Shown here in pieces: positions 1 to 15,000 of a DNA stretch of 64,000 nucleotides (position 1 is its first letter; the number at the start of each line of letters is the position of its first letter). Below the pieces are notes generated by a model that ran no database searches, had not been told where the DNA came from, and was given only the letters and a program-made list of their open reading frames with translations. The position numbers and the translations under genes were made by a program. Origin of the DNA: Chrysogorgia sp. JL179-B06 (Eukaryota; Cnidaria; Anthozoa; Scleralcyonacea; Chrysogorgiidae); assembly GCA_035772405.1 (NCBI GenBank), contig JAYKKM010000174.1, forward strand, positions 162,001 to 226,000, in the 5' to 3' direction.

Positions 1-3000
1 GAGGGACATTTGAGTATGACCATGTTGCTTGGCTGCAGTTTAGGCTGGTAAGTTTTTGTGGTGTGCTCCAGCGAGGTGTGGTAGAGCATGCTATGGTTGG
101 GGGTGTGCGTTAATTTTGGTGAGGTGTGATGCGTTTTGGTGTGATATGGTGTGATATATGTTAAAGTGTTTATGCAGTGAAAAATTCGTTTTGAAATAAA
201 CTCTCTTACTTGGAAATTATAAAGATTGGTGTTTATAACTCTTCCAAATCTCACGTTCTTCTTGACATATTAGGATTTGTTTGATGTGTAAACGAGTCTC
301 ACTTTGACTTCACACTGCATAACGACTTAACTGAAAAAGCCTGTATATCTTTGGGATTATCAAATCACTCGAAAAGTAATTTTGTACGTTTAGTAATAGT
401 ATCATGCTACACACTTGTTACATAATCCCAAAGATATACAGGCTTCTTCAATAAGTCATTATGCAGTATTATAAAATAACCGGAAGTAAATGAGCGAGTA
501 CACGCTATCTGATGGGTTACTGAGCTCAAAAACCGTGCATTATAACTCAATAAAGCATAAGCTGACGTGATTCCTCGCGTAGATTTTGTCGTTTTTGACG
601 GATTTTAAGTAGCTTAAATCACAAAAGAAAGTCAAAGAATACCTGGATACAAAGCTAATCAAGGTACTAACACAACAGAATGTTTTAACTGTAACGTTGA
701 GTGCATTTTCATCGCTAAAATCGCCAACGTGTTTTCATCATATGCTTCCTATAGCAACGCACATAGCAACGTCTCTTATAACAGGTAAATCTACATTTTT
801 CATGGCTTTATTGTTAATTTAATGGTGTTATTTTATAAACGAAATAAAAAACTTTGTCTTGTGTGATTATCGAGTTATAATGGCACTCGAGAAGCTAGTA
901 AAACACTCGGCTATCGCCACACTCGGCGTGTTTTACACGCATCTCTCGTGCCATTATAACTCGATAATCACACGCGACACGTTTTTTATTTCTTAATGAT
1001 GCCATAGTGAGGATCATTTACATATCAAACAAATCTTAACAAATCACGTCGAAGTGAGATATGGAAGAGTTGTAAATGCCTTTCTTTATAATTTCTATAG
1101 TTCATTCAAGTAAGAGAGTTTATTTCAAACTGAATTTTTCACTGTATAAATAGGTGCATTGTTCTGTGATGTGGTTGGTTGTGTACGGGGTAACACACTG
1201 TAGTGTGATGTGTATATTGCGTAGTGTTTGAGTGTGGTGTGTGTGTACTGCGTGGTGTGATAGGTGCACAGCACTGTTCTGTGATATGGTTGGTTGGGTG
1301 TGATACAGTGGTGTGACAAGCCTGACGGTTCGCGTGCTCTGGCAGTTCGCTGACAAACCAAAACTATATTGGAGACTGAGTGCGGTAAAGACTAATGCTT
1401 ATGTTGTTTCATTTTTCAGAAACAAGAACCATTCATGGCCGGTTGTCGAAGCGCCACGAAGCTTGCTCTGTCTGCCATTGATAAACTCGGTATTGGAGAA
1501 TGCGCTGACACAGTAGAAGAATGCCAAAAGCTATTAGAGGAACATCGGGAGAAAGTAACAGCCGTTTTTTCCGACAGTAGACTGTCGGCCTTGCAACTAG
1601 AAGGCGAACACCTAGTCGCAAATCTTAATCAGAGCGATCTGACGAAGAAAACGCCAGACTGGAAAGATACCATGGATATTGTGTCCAAGTTATATTTTAA
1701 AATGAATCAAGTGTTTTCAAAGCTGGATGTTCTCTGTCGAAAGAGGAAGCGGGAAATAGAAGATAGTCTACAACTGAAGTGTTTCTACGTGGAATACAAT
1801 AAGGTACTGAATGTTTCTCTTGTAGCCTGGAAACTGAAATGCGTTTGTGAAATATTTACCTCTAAAATATTTGTTTTCATTAAGGTTCTCACTTGGATAG
1901 CGAATGATGGATCAGCGTATCTGGAGAAACCTGTGGAGCTTTCAGAGTCCTACAGTCACGCGATTAGCCAACACAACAGTCTTGAAAAATTCATCAACCT
2001 AGCAAAGGTAACGAAAGAAATAAAAAGGGATTTACAGTCCTAAGATTGAAAAATTAAATCGTATGAAACTAAATCGTCAACTTCGTACCGCCCTCGCCCG
2101 CCCCCGCTGCGAAAAGGCCGGTCACGTTCTAGTTGACAAAACTTTAGACTCAAGGTGACAAAGAGGGTTGTTTCAAGCACAGTATCAATGTTTTTTAAGT
2201 AGCCTTCAATTTGCAATCGTTAATAGCAGCTATTCAAGTTAAGTGAAACCTAAGTAAGTTAAAGTGCCACTACGATCAAATTTTTACCTATCGATATTTT
2301 TATGTATTTATAAAGCAGAGCTGCTAAATATTACGTGGTCGAAACCGTTTTGCGATTCGACGATGGCAAGTATTATTTTTCTTACTCGAATCTGGAGTTG
2401 TTATGTCCGCCATTAATCGTTCATGTTCTTGACCAGCGTAACGAAGTGACGTCAGATTCTCAACGCGAAGACTCCACGCGGCTAATTCTTCAAGTAAATC
2501 AAGGTCGTTTTTTCAAATTCTTCGTCTGAAAGGCTGGACATTTAATCTACTTCTCGAAAAAAACAAGAAAACAAATAACCTCGACCGAAATTCAGGCGTA
2601 GCATTGAGAATCTGACGTCAGTTTTTTTTTACATCGATCACTTTCGACCCTGAAATACTATTCTATGCTAAAGAAAATCTAAAAGACGGGGTTGAATTTT
2701 CATCGTAGTGGCACTTTAAGTGTTTAAAGGCAGTCTACTGTGGTTAAGTTGTTGTAGCTATGCTTCCAACGGGTTATGGAAAGTCGATAATCTTTCACCT
2801 TCTTCCCTCGCTGTTCTACGACAGGATAAACTATGGACGACATGCGACAACGTTTGTAGTTCACCCTCTAATTATAATTGTAGTGTCTCCGCTAAATGCG
2901 CTCGTACAAGATTAAGGAAAATGGAAGACGTTTACGAATCGAAAAATGAATATTAGTTTGTTCTCTTTACGTTAAAAATCTTTCTGTTCCAGGAAAACAT

Positions 3001-6000
3001 CATGCAAGCCAATGACCTCCTGGAAGATGGCAGCAGTTTAATTCAGTCTGGTTGCAGTGAGGGTATTGGTATCAAAGAAATGTGCAAGGTTCTGAAATCT
3101 ACACGCGATATGTTCACCCAAAAGCTAGAAGGAAGACGATTGGCTCTTGTGTCGTGCATTGAATTTCATCAGGTGGTTCGTCAGGTATGTGTGGCAGGCG
3201 ATCGGAGGAAAGTCGCGTAGTGATCGGAGAACAGTCGCGTAGTGATCGGAGGAACGTCGCGTAGTGATCGGAGGAAAGTTGCGTAGTGATCGGAGGAAAG
3301 TCGCGTAGTGATCGGAGAACAGTCGCGTAGTGATCGGAGGACAGTCGCGTAGTGATCGGAGGACAGTCGCGTAGTGATCGGAGGAATGTCGCGTAGAGGT
3401 CGGAGGAAAATCGCCTAGTGATCGGAGGAAAATCGTTCTTTTGTGAAGACCTGTAGTTGAGTTTTTGTTACATGGTGTAATTTTTCTGTTTCTTTTAGCC
3501 AATGAGATAACAGAATTTCAAAATGTTATTTTATCTATTTCTAGTGTTCGAATTGGAGCATCCACTCGCTCAAACACATGGCGCTGATGAACATGGAGGT
3601 ATCAAATACGGCTAACGGTGTTGAGTTTCTCAAAGAGAACATGGAAGGATTTCTTCAGGAATTTCCCATGTGGTCAGAAGAGAAACTGAACAAGATGAGT
3701 GAGTTAGCGAGTAAATTAAACAATGATGAACTACACAGTCAAGCAGAGAAGTGTCTTACGGAGTACAAGGAAGTCGAGGATATGTTTATCAGACGGCAAG
3801 AGACGCTCCAAAGAGCAGCTGTTAGGGTACAGGTGAGAGTATATCGTGGACTTATTCACTGAAGTTAGTTGGCAGAAAAACCAACCGTTATTACAATGTT
3901 TAAAGTGTCTATGATACGAACAATTATACTCTGTTTTTGTTTTGGTACTTCTTGACGCGCTGAATCTTATGGTGGTATTCTCCATCCCTAACCTGTACGA
4001 ATCTTGTTTCATATTGTATGTTAAACCATCTGATACTCAGGGTAACCCGTCAATTGCCTTGCAGATCCCTGGCACGGTGTCAAATGGTGTAAGCGAAGGT
4101 TCCTCGTCAACATCGACGTCGAACTCAACATCTGGAGTCCATGAAGATGATCCCGAGTTAGATAGCGACGATGACGAGAAAATGGATCTACCAGAAGACG
4201 TGTCCATCTCGCGGCCAAGAAACGGAAACGAGGAAGACGAAACGGATAAGGAAAATTTGTTTTATAATTTGAAAGAGGTGCGGGGCTATATCCTCTTGAA
4301 ACATTTTTAAAAATTCGAAAAAATGCATACCTTTGATTATGATTGAGTATATGATTAATTATTTACAGTCGATCACTCATTTATATTCAGTTTATCACTC
4401 TTGGGTGAACGGAAAACCCAACAGATTTAGTGTCGTTTTCCGAGAAGACGACCCGAAAGTCTTACCATTTGCTGGTGTTGTTGCAAAGGCAGCACTTTCT
4501 CCTCAATTATTTTTAAGACCCTGAGTGGTGGTCCGATCCAGGATATGAAACTGTGTCTCCCAGCTCAAAGACATGTGTGGTAACCACTAGATCACAACAA
4601 CTGTTTAATTGGTGACCCCATATTTATGTGGTTTTAATTATACCAGACAACGGCCTCCGTAGCTCAGTGGCCAGAGAGTGCACTAGCGTCGCAGGGTCAC
4701 GGGTTCAATTCCAGCCGGAAGGCCTTGATGTTGTATTTTTCGCAACTGGTGCCGATTTGGTCTTAAAATGTGTATATTTCAACACTCGAAATTTTCCTTC
4801 ACCCTAAATCCTTAGAACATATATTCAAATCCGTTTGGTAATACTTATAGTAAAGTTTTCTTTTAGCCACAGTAAGCAACAAACCACAGTGTACTATTCA
4901 CATGCCTGTAAATGTATTCTCCATTTTTATCTTTTAGGGAGAGCTTGATGAACAAACCTATCAACAGTTATCTCCGAAAACTAAAGAGTACAGAACTTTT
5001 TATATTGATTTTAACCTAATATTTTGGGATTTTATGTGATTTATTTTTTATATTTATGTTTTTGATTTTATAAGAGTGAGTATCAACTGTCGTGCATTGC
5101 ACGTTTGTGTTTATCTTTCCGTACGATAACGAAGTGTTTTGAAGTGCTTCGTTGGCATTCCACGCGTCACGTCAGTCAAGGCTGACTTAATTCGAAACGA
5201 AAGTCAATAAAACGTTGAATTTTGTGAAAAATATAGAAATAATTACTTTCTAAGGTATATCTTCTTTCAATTGAAAGACAAAATGAATAATTTATATCAA
5301 AGATTGACAAGATATTTACGGATGAGTTCACCAAGGGAATTTCGTGCTTCGAAAAATGGCCGACCGACCGTGCAATGCGTCACGGTTGGCACCCTCAAGT
5401 GTTCTGTTTAGAAATGTTAATAATTTGACGGTATCTACTCTTGTACTCGAGAAATAACGGTTTCATTTTCGTATTTTATGCCTCTGGACGCCGCCAAACT
5501 CTAAAATGGCGGCGTCCAGAGCATAAAATACAAAGAGGAAAACGTTATTTCTCGAGTACAAAAGCAGATACCGTGAAACTATTAACATTTCTAAACATTA
5601 TACTTAAAGGGTATTGCAATATAAATTAACTTTGTCTCATTTGAAAGAACTCGTAAAATTATATAAGAAGACCTTTTACAATTTTTCTGTATCTTTCTTG
5701 GTTTTTGAAATATTTCAGATAATTATGACAAAAGACAGTCAGGAATCCGCCATCTTGTTGTAATATTTGACCTAATTACGTCACAAGCAGGGTAAACCTG
5801 ATGAAATTACTCCATAGGTGACCGAATTTCCGCGGAAGGCTTTTTAAAATGTTGTGGGCCAATTGAAAATGGAAATAATGCAACATAATCGAGTTAATGC
5901 GTAAGGTTGGAATTAATAAATTTCACTTTACCCTACTTATGACGTCACATGCATATCGAAAATAATTCCAAGATGGCGGACAGCACGCTGTCTTTCGTCA

Positions 6001-9000
6001 AATTATTTCGAAAACCAAAAAAGATAAGGGAAAATTGTAAAAGGTCTTGTTATACCATTTCACGAGTTCTTTCAAATGAGACAAAGTTAATTTATATTGC
6101 CATATCCCTTTAAATGCTTTTTTATTTTGACTGTACTTTCCGTTCCAGCGGCACAGTTATTAATTCCCTTTTAATGTTATTTCCTTTTTTGTTTCCAGAA
6201 AGTTAAAATATATCGTTGATGAGATGGTGGACACTGAACGCGACTATGTGAAATCATTAGATTACATCATTCAGGTAGACAAACCGCTGTATACTGATGA
6301 TAATGGTGTTAGTCATTGTATATTGACCATGTATGGCTTTGACGTTTTTAGAATTATGTAAAGCAAATGGACAGCGAGGATTTACCAGCATCCTTGAGGG
6401 GCAGGAAAAACTTAGTTTTTGGAAATATCGAGAGATTACACGATTTTCATCATCGGTAAGAGTTATGGACGTTCTTGATTCTTGATCTAAATAGTTGTCT
6501 GATGATGTGAACGGAGGAGGACATGATATACCATAGAAAGAGTGGAAATGCTTTTGTTTTGTTTGTTTAGTTATTTTTCACAAGAGCTAGAAAGGTGCGT
6601 TGAGAGTCCATTCCAAATTGGAAGCTGTTTCTTGAAATGGGTAGGTAGTGAGTGGCATGTTTAACTTTTGGAGGGGAGGAGAGCGGAGGGAAGGAAAGGA
6701 ACGGGAAGGGAAAGAGAGAAGGAAAGGAATGGAAAGGGAATTAAAGGGAAGCGAAGGGAAGGAAAAGAAAGTAATGGAAAGCAAGGGAAAGCAAGGGAAG
6801 GGAATGGAAGGAAAGGAAGGAAGGAAAATAAAATAAAGGAAAGGAAAGCAAGGGAAAGCAAGGGAAGGGAACGGAAGGAAGGAAAATAAAATAAAGGAAA
6901 GGAAAGCAAGGGAAAGCAAGGGAAGGGAACGGAAGGAAGGAAAATAAAATAAAGGAAAGGAAAGCAAGGGAAAGCAAGGGAAGGGAACGGAAGGAAGGAA
7001 AATAAAATAAAGGAAAGCAAGGGAAAGCAAGGGAAGGGAACGGAAGGAAGGAAAATAAAATAAAGGAAAGGAAAGCAAGGGAAAGCAAGGGAAGGGAACG
7101 GAAGGAAGGAAAATAAAATAAAGGAAAGGAAAGCAAGGGAAAGCAAGGGAAGGGAACGGAAGGAAGGAAAATAAAATAAAGGAAAGGAAAGCAAGGGAAA
7201 GCAAGGGAAGGGAACGGAAGGAAGGAAAATAAAATAAAGGAAAGCAAGGGAAAGCAAGGGAAGGGAACGGAAGGAAGGAAAATAAAATAAAGGAAAGCAA
7301 GGGAAAGCAAGGGAAGGGAACGGAAGGAAGGAAAATAAAATAAAGGAAAGGAAAGCAAGGGAAAGCAAGGGAAGGGAACGGAAGGAAGGAAAATAAAATA
7401 AAGGAAAGGAAAGCAAGGGAAAGCAAGGGAAGGGAACGGAAGGAAGGAAAATAAAATAAAGGAAAGCAAGGGAAAGCAAGGGAAGGGAACGGAAGGAAGG
7501 AAAATAAAATAAAGGAAAGGAAAGCAAGGGAAAGCAAGGGAAGGGAACGGAAGGAAGGAAAATAAAATAAAGGAAAGGAAAGCAAGGGAAAGCAAGGGAA
7601 GGGAACGGAAGGAAGGAAAATAAAATAAAGGAAAGGAAAGCAAGGGAAAGCAAGGGAAGGGAACGGAAGGAAGGAAAATAAAATAAAGGAAAGCAAGGGA
7701 AAGCAAGGGAAGGGAACGGAAGGAAGGAAAATAAAATAAAGGAAAGGAAAGCAAGGGAAAGCAAGGGAAGGGAACGGAAGGAAGGAAAATAAAATAAAGG
7801 AAAGGAAAGCAAGGGAAAGCAAGGGAAGGGAACGGAAGGAAGGAAAATAAAATAAAGGAAAGGAAAGCAAGGGAAAGCAAGGGAAGGGAACGGAAGGAAG
7901 GAAAATAAAATAAAGGAAAGGAAAGCAAGGGAAAGCAAGGGAAGGGAACGGAAGGAAGGAAAATAAAATAAAGGAAAGCAAGGGAAAGCAAGGGAAGGGA
8001 ACGGAAGGAAGGAAAATAAAATAAAGGAAAGGAAAGCAAGGGAAAGCAAGGGAAGGGAACGGAAGGAAGGAAAATAAAATAAAGGAAAGGAAAGCAAGGG
8101 AAAGCAAGGGAAGGGAACGGAAGGAAGGAAAATAAAATAAAGGAAAGCAAGGGAAAGCAAGGGAAGGGAACGGAAGGAAGGAAAATAAAATAAAGGAAAG
8201 CAAGGGAAAGCAAGGGAAGGGAACGGAAGGAAGGAAAATAAAATAAAGGAAAGGAAAGCAAGGGAAAGCAAGGGAAGGGAACGGAAGGAAGGAAAATAAA
8301 ATAAAGGAAAGGAAAGCAAGGGAAAGCAAGGGAAGGGAACGGAAGGAAGGAAAATAAAATAAAGGAAAGGAAAGCAAGGGAAAGCAAGGGAAGGGAACGG
8401 AAGGAAGGAAAATAAAATAAAGGAAAGCAAGGGAAAGCAAGGAAAGGGAACGGAAGGAAAGGAGGGGAAAGGAAGGATTGGAAAGGAAAGGGAGGGGAGG
8501 AAAGTGGAGGGAAGGAAAGGAACGGGAAGGGAAGAGAAAGAGGGAAGGAAAGGAATGGAAAGGGAATTAAAGGGAAGCGAAGGGAAGGAAAAGAAAGTAA
8601 TGGAAAGGAAGGGAAAGCAAGGGAAGCAAGGGAAGGAAAGGAAGGAAAGGAAGGAAAGGAAGGAAGGAAGGAAGGAAAGGAAGGAATTGAAAGGGAAGGA
8701 AAATAAAATAAAGGAAAGCAAGGGAAAGGAACGGAAGGAAAGGAAGGAAAGGAAGGAATGGAAAGGAAAGGGAGGGGAGGAAAGGGGAGGGAAGGAAAGG
8801 AACGGGAAGGGAAGAGAAAGAGGGAAGGAAATGAATGGAATGGAAATTAAAGGGAAGCGAAGGGAAGGAAAATAAAGGAAAGCAAGGGAAAGGAATGGAA
8901 AGCAAGGGAATGGAAAGGGAAAAGAAAGGGGAAAGAAAGGAAAGGGAGGATGGGAGGGAAAGGAGGGGAAAGGGAAGGAAGGAAAAGGAACGAAAGTAAA

Positions 9001-12000
9001 AGGTAGAAGAAAAATAGGGAAAGTGACCAGAAGGAGAGAGGGGTAGACAGAGTATGTGAGAGAGAATGAAAATGAGTGATTGAGAAAAAGCAAAAAGGAA
9101 GAGGAGGAATACTTAAAGAACTTGGTCAATGAACAAGGAGGCTTCATTATGCTGCATCGTTAATAATAACTGAATTAAATATTGTATTATTATTAAATAT
9201 TTCATTTTCCTCGTCTTTCGTAGGAACGGCAATTTTTCTTGTACGCTCTTTACAACAAGAACAAACCAATATCGGACGAACTTCTTCGAGACCACGGCAG
9301 TGCATACTTTAGGGTGCGAAAAATGTTTATTTCACTATTCTGTTTCATTTTTGGGGAAATTGTTATTTAAATGATGGACACTATGATAATAAAGTAATGT
9401 TTTGTCATAAGATTGAGTGAATACATAGTTCATCATGCTTGTTTTTGGTTTAGTACGTTTACAACGACATCGTTTCTTTCGTTTTGTTAGAAAAGACAAG
9501 AACAACTGCGTGACAAACTCGATCTATGTAGCTATCTGATCAAACCAGTGCAACGGATTGGAAAATATGCTTTGCTTTTGAAGGTAAAGGGATTATGTAA
9601 TTGTTAGCTTGGAATTAAGTAGATTTTTATATGTGTATGACCATTTTACTGTTTTCGCACTGTTTAATAGGAATATCTGCACTCTACCATACAGCAAAAT
9701 ATTGTTAAAGTTTATGATTGTTTAATAAAACATGTTTCTGTCATTGATGTTCTGTATTTCTTACACAAAATACAAGTTGTCTAATAACACAAGACCAAGT
9801 GCTAAAATAGTACAATGCCCATCGGTGTAGCACCATGCCCATGTATATATGCAGTCAATGCATCAGATAAACAATGGACTATACGTCTATACCACTAATG
9901 GGTGTGTAGTTTACCACAAGAAATATATTTGTTATTAGAGTTTTTAATGGTTAATATATCTGCACAAGTCCACCAATTTATGTGTAAAGTAATGATTTTC
10001 CTTCACCTGAAATCATTATAGCAATAATACTTCCAACGATCAAATGTAAATACCAAATATTGTTTCCAGTTTTACTACTGTACATCTGTGCCACGATAAT
10101 AATTACGCCCCATCCCAAACGTGTACGCATTGCGTACCTATTTTTAAGATATCTAATATATTTACATGTAAGTTATGTAACATTGCGTTGTTCACCTGTA
10201 AATCATTGTAGTTCTACCAATCCAAACCAATAAGCTATGTCATCTAAGTACCTCAACAGTTAGACTGCAAGGTTCCTTTTTCTAGAAGTTAAACCTTCGC
10301 TCTATCATCAAAAGTGCATGTAGCTCAATGGCTAGACTGTAGAGCATGTCGCCGGCAATCAGTAGGTCGTGGGTTTAATTCCTGCATGGACTTTGAATCA
10401 ACGCAAATGTTTTCTTTTTTTGCCAGGACATGATTAAAGCGATTGAAGTAGACTCGTCGTGTACCACTCAACTGCTGGTGAGTGCAAATGTCAGGGATGT
10501 TTCCCCTATACTCCTTTTGACGCCATACTAAGATAGCCTCACTCAAGCACTGTATTCGACAGTGAATAATGATAATTATGATAATACCTAACGAATGATA
10601 TACAATTTGCTTTGTAATTGTATTGTTTTACTTTCTTCTTAGCATGCTCAAGAAATGGTGAAGTCTCAACTCAGACATGGTAATGATCTTCTCGCCATGG
10701 ATTCCATTCGGGAATGCGACGTAAGTATCGTCTCTTAGCAACACTGCAGACAAGCTCTCCAATCAAAGAAAGATACGACCTTAGCTTGTCTTAGTTACTA
10801 TACAGGGGGCTGGCTCTTCGAAGCCTCGACGTAATTTATCCCTCAGATATTGAGTTATGCGGGTTTTGTAAAAGCAGAACACTTGTTTCTTTGTTTTAAG
10901 GTTAATGTCAAGGAACAAGGACGTCTCTTACGACAGGTATACTTGACGTTATATTTGATGAGTATTTGTTTTAGTGAAATCTATCCATAGTCGTAAAACC
11001 TTTCTGATTGACTACGCTACTTGCTCCATATAGGTAGCGACGAGTGGGTTTACATTATTCACTCGAAACTTCTATTGAGGCGATAGTTAACTCTGCGAGC
11101 TTCCCCTTATGTTGTACATGTAGTTATAATATTCCCATGGTTCTTGAAAGTCCTTGAATTAGAAATTAAAACAAACGCACTTCTGGAGAGTCCTTGAAAT
11201 CAAGAGTCACTTAAAATTCCTCGGATTTCCTTTCGGCTCCACTACACATGAAAGGAATAGCTCGCCAAAAGTATTGATGTCAAATGAAATGACATGTATC
11301 ATCTGTATCATCATCATCATCATCGTCATCACCATCCTCATCATTATCCTCATCATCATCACCACTACCACCATCATCCTCATCATCACCATCATCATCA
11401 CCATCATCATCATCACCACCATCACCATCATCCTCATCACCATCCTCACCATCATCATCACCATCATCATCATCACCATCATCATCACCATCATCATCAT
11501 CACCATCATCACCACCACTACCATCATCATCCTCATCACGATCCTCATCATCACCATCCTCATCATCACCATCATCACCACCATCATCATCATCACCCTC
11601 ATCATCATCACCATCATCACCACCATCATCATCATCACCCTCATCATCATCACCCTCATCATCATCACCATCATCACCACCATCATCATCATCATCACCA
11701 CCATCATCACCATCCTCACCATCACTACCACCATCATCCTCATCATCACCATCATCATCATCACCATCATCATCACCCTCATCATCATCACCATCCTCAC
11801 CATCATCATCACCACTACCACCATCATCCTCATCATCACCATCATCATCATCACCATCATCATCACCATCATCATCATCACCATCATCACCATCATCATC
11901 CTCACCATCATCCTCATCACCATCCTCACCATCATCATCATCATCACCATCATCATCATCACCATCACTACCACCATCATCATCATCACCATCACCATCC

Positions 12001-15000
12001 TCACCATCCTCACCATCACTACCACCATCATCCTCATCATCATCCTCATCACCATCCTCACCATCATCATCATCATCACCATCATCATCATCACCATCAT
12101 CATCACCATCATCATCATCATCATCACCATCCTCACCATCACTACCACCATCATCATCACCATCATCATCATCATCCTCATCACCATCCTCACCATCATC
12201 ATCATCATCACCATCATCATCATCACCATCATCATCACCATCATCATCACCATCATCATCATCACCATCCTCACCATCACTACCACCATCATCCTCATCA
12301 TCACCATCATCATCATCATCCTCATCACCATCCTCACCATCATCCTCATCATCACCATCATCATCATCACCATCATCATCACCATCATCATCATCATCAT
12401 CACCATCATCACCATCATCACCATCATCATCACCATCCTCACCATCATCCTCATCACCATCCTCACCATCATCATCATCATCACCATCACCATCATCATC
12501 ACCCTCATCATCATCACCATCCTCACCATCATCATCATCACCATCCTCACCATCATCATCATCATCATCATCACCATCATCATCACCCTCACCATCATCA
12601 TCACCACTACCACCATCATCCTCATCATCACCATCATCATCATCACCATCATCATCACCATCATCATCATCACCACCACCATCACCCTCATCATCATCAC
12701 CATCCTCACCATCATCCTCATCACCATCCTCACCATCATCATCATCATCACCATCATCATCACCATCATCACCACCACTACCATCATCATCATCATCCTC
12801 ATCACGATCCTCATCATCACCATCATCATCACCATCATCATCTTGATACAGAACACGAAGACTCTTAACTAGTATTTCCACTGAAATTTTTATAACTTCG
12901 ATATTTTCTCACTGTTTTAATGGACTAATTTATTTGAAATCTTCTCTGTTAACTTAGGATGACTTTATAGTCTGGCAAAGTAAGAAGAAACATTGTCGAA
13001 GAGTCTTTCTTTTCGAAGACTTGGTGTTGTTCAGTAAAACCAGAAAACAAGCGAGTGGAGCCGATATCTTTGTTTACAAAAACTGTCTAAAGGTTGGTCT
13101 ATTGGAAATTAAGTTTAGCGTTCGTTGGGCGATTAAAAAGGGGCGTTGAAAGAAATAAGGTGGCTCGATAGTCTAAATCATGCGAAATTTCCGCATTAAA
13201 ATGTTTGTAATGCAGATCTGAGCTTCATCGTGGCTCATTGCTCAGCTCTAGTGGTCAAAGTTTACCGAGTGGAGAAATCGTGTTTCCAATAAATCCAGAA
13301 AAATAATTTGCATAAAATCTGCCGCTTATCATAAACACAATTTCTCTAGATATACAAATGCTACAAGTGTGAAACGTTTCAATAATCAAGACCACCGCTA
13401 GAGCTATGCAATGAACTAAAATAAAGCTCAGATCTATATTACAAAACATTTTATGAGAGAAAATGCAATTTCTCATGATTTAGACGAGCCACCTTAGTAA
13501 ATTGGTTGGAGCTTTATGTACTCACAATAAGTTACTGCATAGAACAAAAGTGACGATAAATACTTTGGTTCAATAGGTCTTAGGTACAGCAGTTGTGAGT
13601 TTTATCCTTTTGTTTTTATTAGTCTGCTGATATTGGCCTAACGGAGTCAGTTGGGGAGAGTGGATTACGATTTGAACTTTGGTTCCGGAGAAGGCGAAAC
13701 GTGAAAGATACCATTATTTTACAGGTTTGATTGTGTTACCATTTTATTTCATACACAGAGATCCCATAAAATACAAAACAATGAGAAAGTTCTCGAAATT
13801 ATGAACTCACCTTTTCAACAGCGCCAAATTTGAAACAACTTATGCACGATGTCCGTATTAACACTGCCATGCACTGAACTTTATTTTCCGTTTCTCAGGC
13901 TAAAAGTATGGAAGTAAAGACATCGTGGGTCGTTGAAATTACTCGACTACTCTGGAGACAAGCTGTCAGGAATAGAGGTACACATTAAGGAGAGATAAGG
14001 GACCAGTCATTATTTATGGCCAGGGTGGGGGGCGAAGAGAAAATGGTTGGGTAACTGAAAATTCTAAGATGTAAATGGTTAGGTAAAAAAAATCACTTCC
14101 CTGAAGGGTTGGGTAGCAAAATTTTCATGTCTATTTACATAAAAAATTAAGAGTTCATCATTTAAAATTGGAATCTCATCATCAGTTCTCCTTAATCATC
14201 ATTGCATATTAGCTTTTGTTATTGTATTCCTCTCCTTGTTTTCCTTGGATTCCTGCTCTGTGTAGGGAGATAATAATCTGAAAGTTACAGTAGGATCTGT
14301 CTGTATATCTATTTGGGTTTGTTATTAAAACTTGTCTCAACGATATGCTGGGAATTGGGCTTTATCTAACTTTGGGTAAAAGATTTTCTTTACTCATAAA
14401 TGGTTGGGACGGTCCCCCGACCATAAATAATGACCAGTCCTTAACCTCGTACCCATGCTCTTTTCTGGTTACGAGGTTACACAGTAGAGCTAGAATCTGA
14501 GAGCTGTGCAACCACGAAGTTTACCGCGCCGGGGTCTGAAACCGAGGCCCAAAATGTCTGCATGTCTTAATGAATAGAAGTTCATTATTTTCTTTTTCGC
14601 TCTCTTTTTCAGAGTACGGTTTAGCCGAGGCCACGACTGGTATCAGCGTTGGTAGTCAACCCGGAGAACAAGTCCCGACAACGAGATCTATTATGTTTGA
14701 CGAGTCGTTACACTTCAGTCCAACTATGAGCATGTCCGTGATCTCAACAAGCAGTTCGTTCTCCTCTAGTCCCTACACAAGTCCATTACTAAACAAGAGA
14801 CGTTACTCGCGCACGAGACAAAACAGTTTAGAAGCAAAACGAAATATTCAAGAAGAAACACCATCAACGTCACCACCGGTAGATTCCGACCGGCCGACGA
14901 GACGTTCCGGAGAGCGCCTTACGACCGTGAACGAACAGATCGCGGAAGAACCGTCAAAGTCGGCGACGCCTCCTGTGGCGCGAAAATCAAAATCGTACCC

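Noticed and set aside
2335..2529. Short open frame with a plausible-looking peptide
   Set aside because: It lies wholly inside a MITE whose second copy (29.9 kb) does not keep the frame.
3200..3435. Direct repeats resembling a CRISPR array
   Set aside because: Units are contiguous 22-mers without unique spacers and lie in a eukaryotic intron: a minisatellite.
4653..4726. Functional tRNA gene
   Set aside because: A and B boxes are present, but the anticodon arm does not fold properly and the sequence lies near another tRNA-derived SINE.
6587..9147. Minus-strand open frames of 548 to 828 codons rich in Phe, Pro, Ser and Leu
   Set aside because: They follow the polypurine tandem repeat exactly, are open in all three frames on that strand, and lie in an intron.
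11207..12881. Poly-His, poly-Asp, poly-Met and poly-Ile open frames over 500 codons
   Set aside because: Produced by the CAT triplet array in every frame; no start context, splice sites or family similarity.
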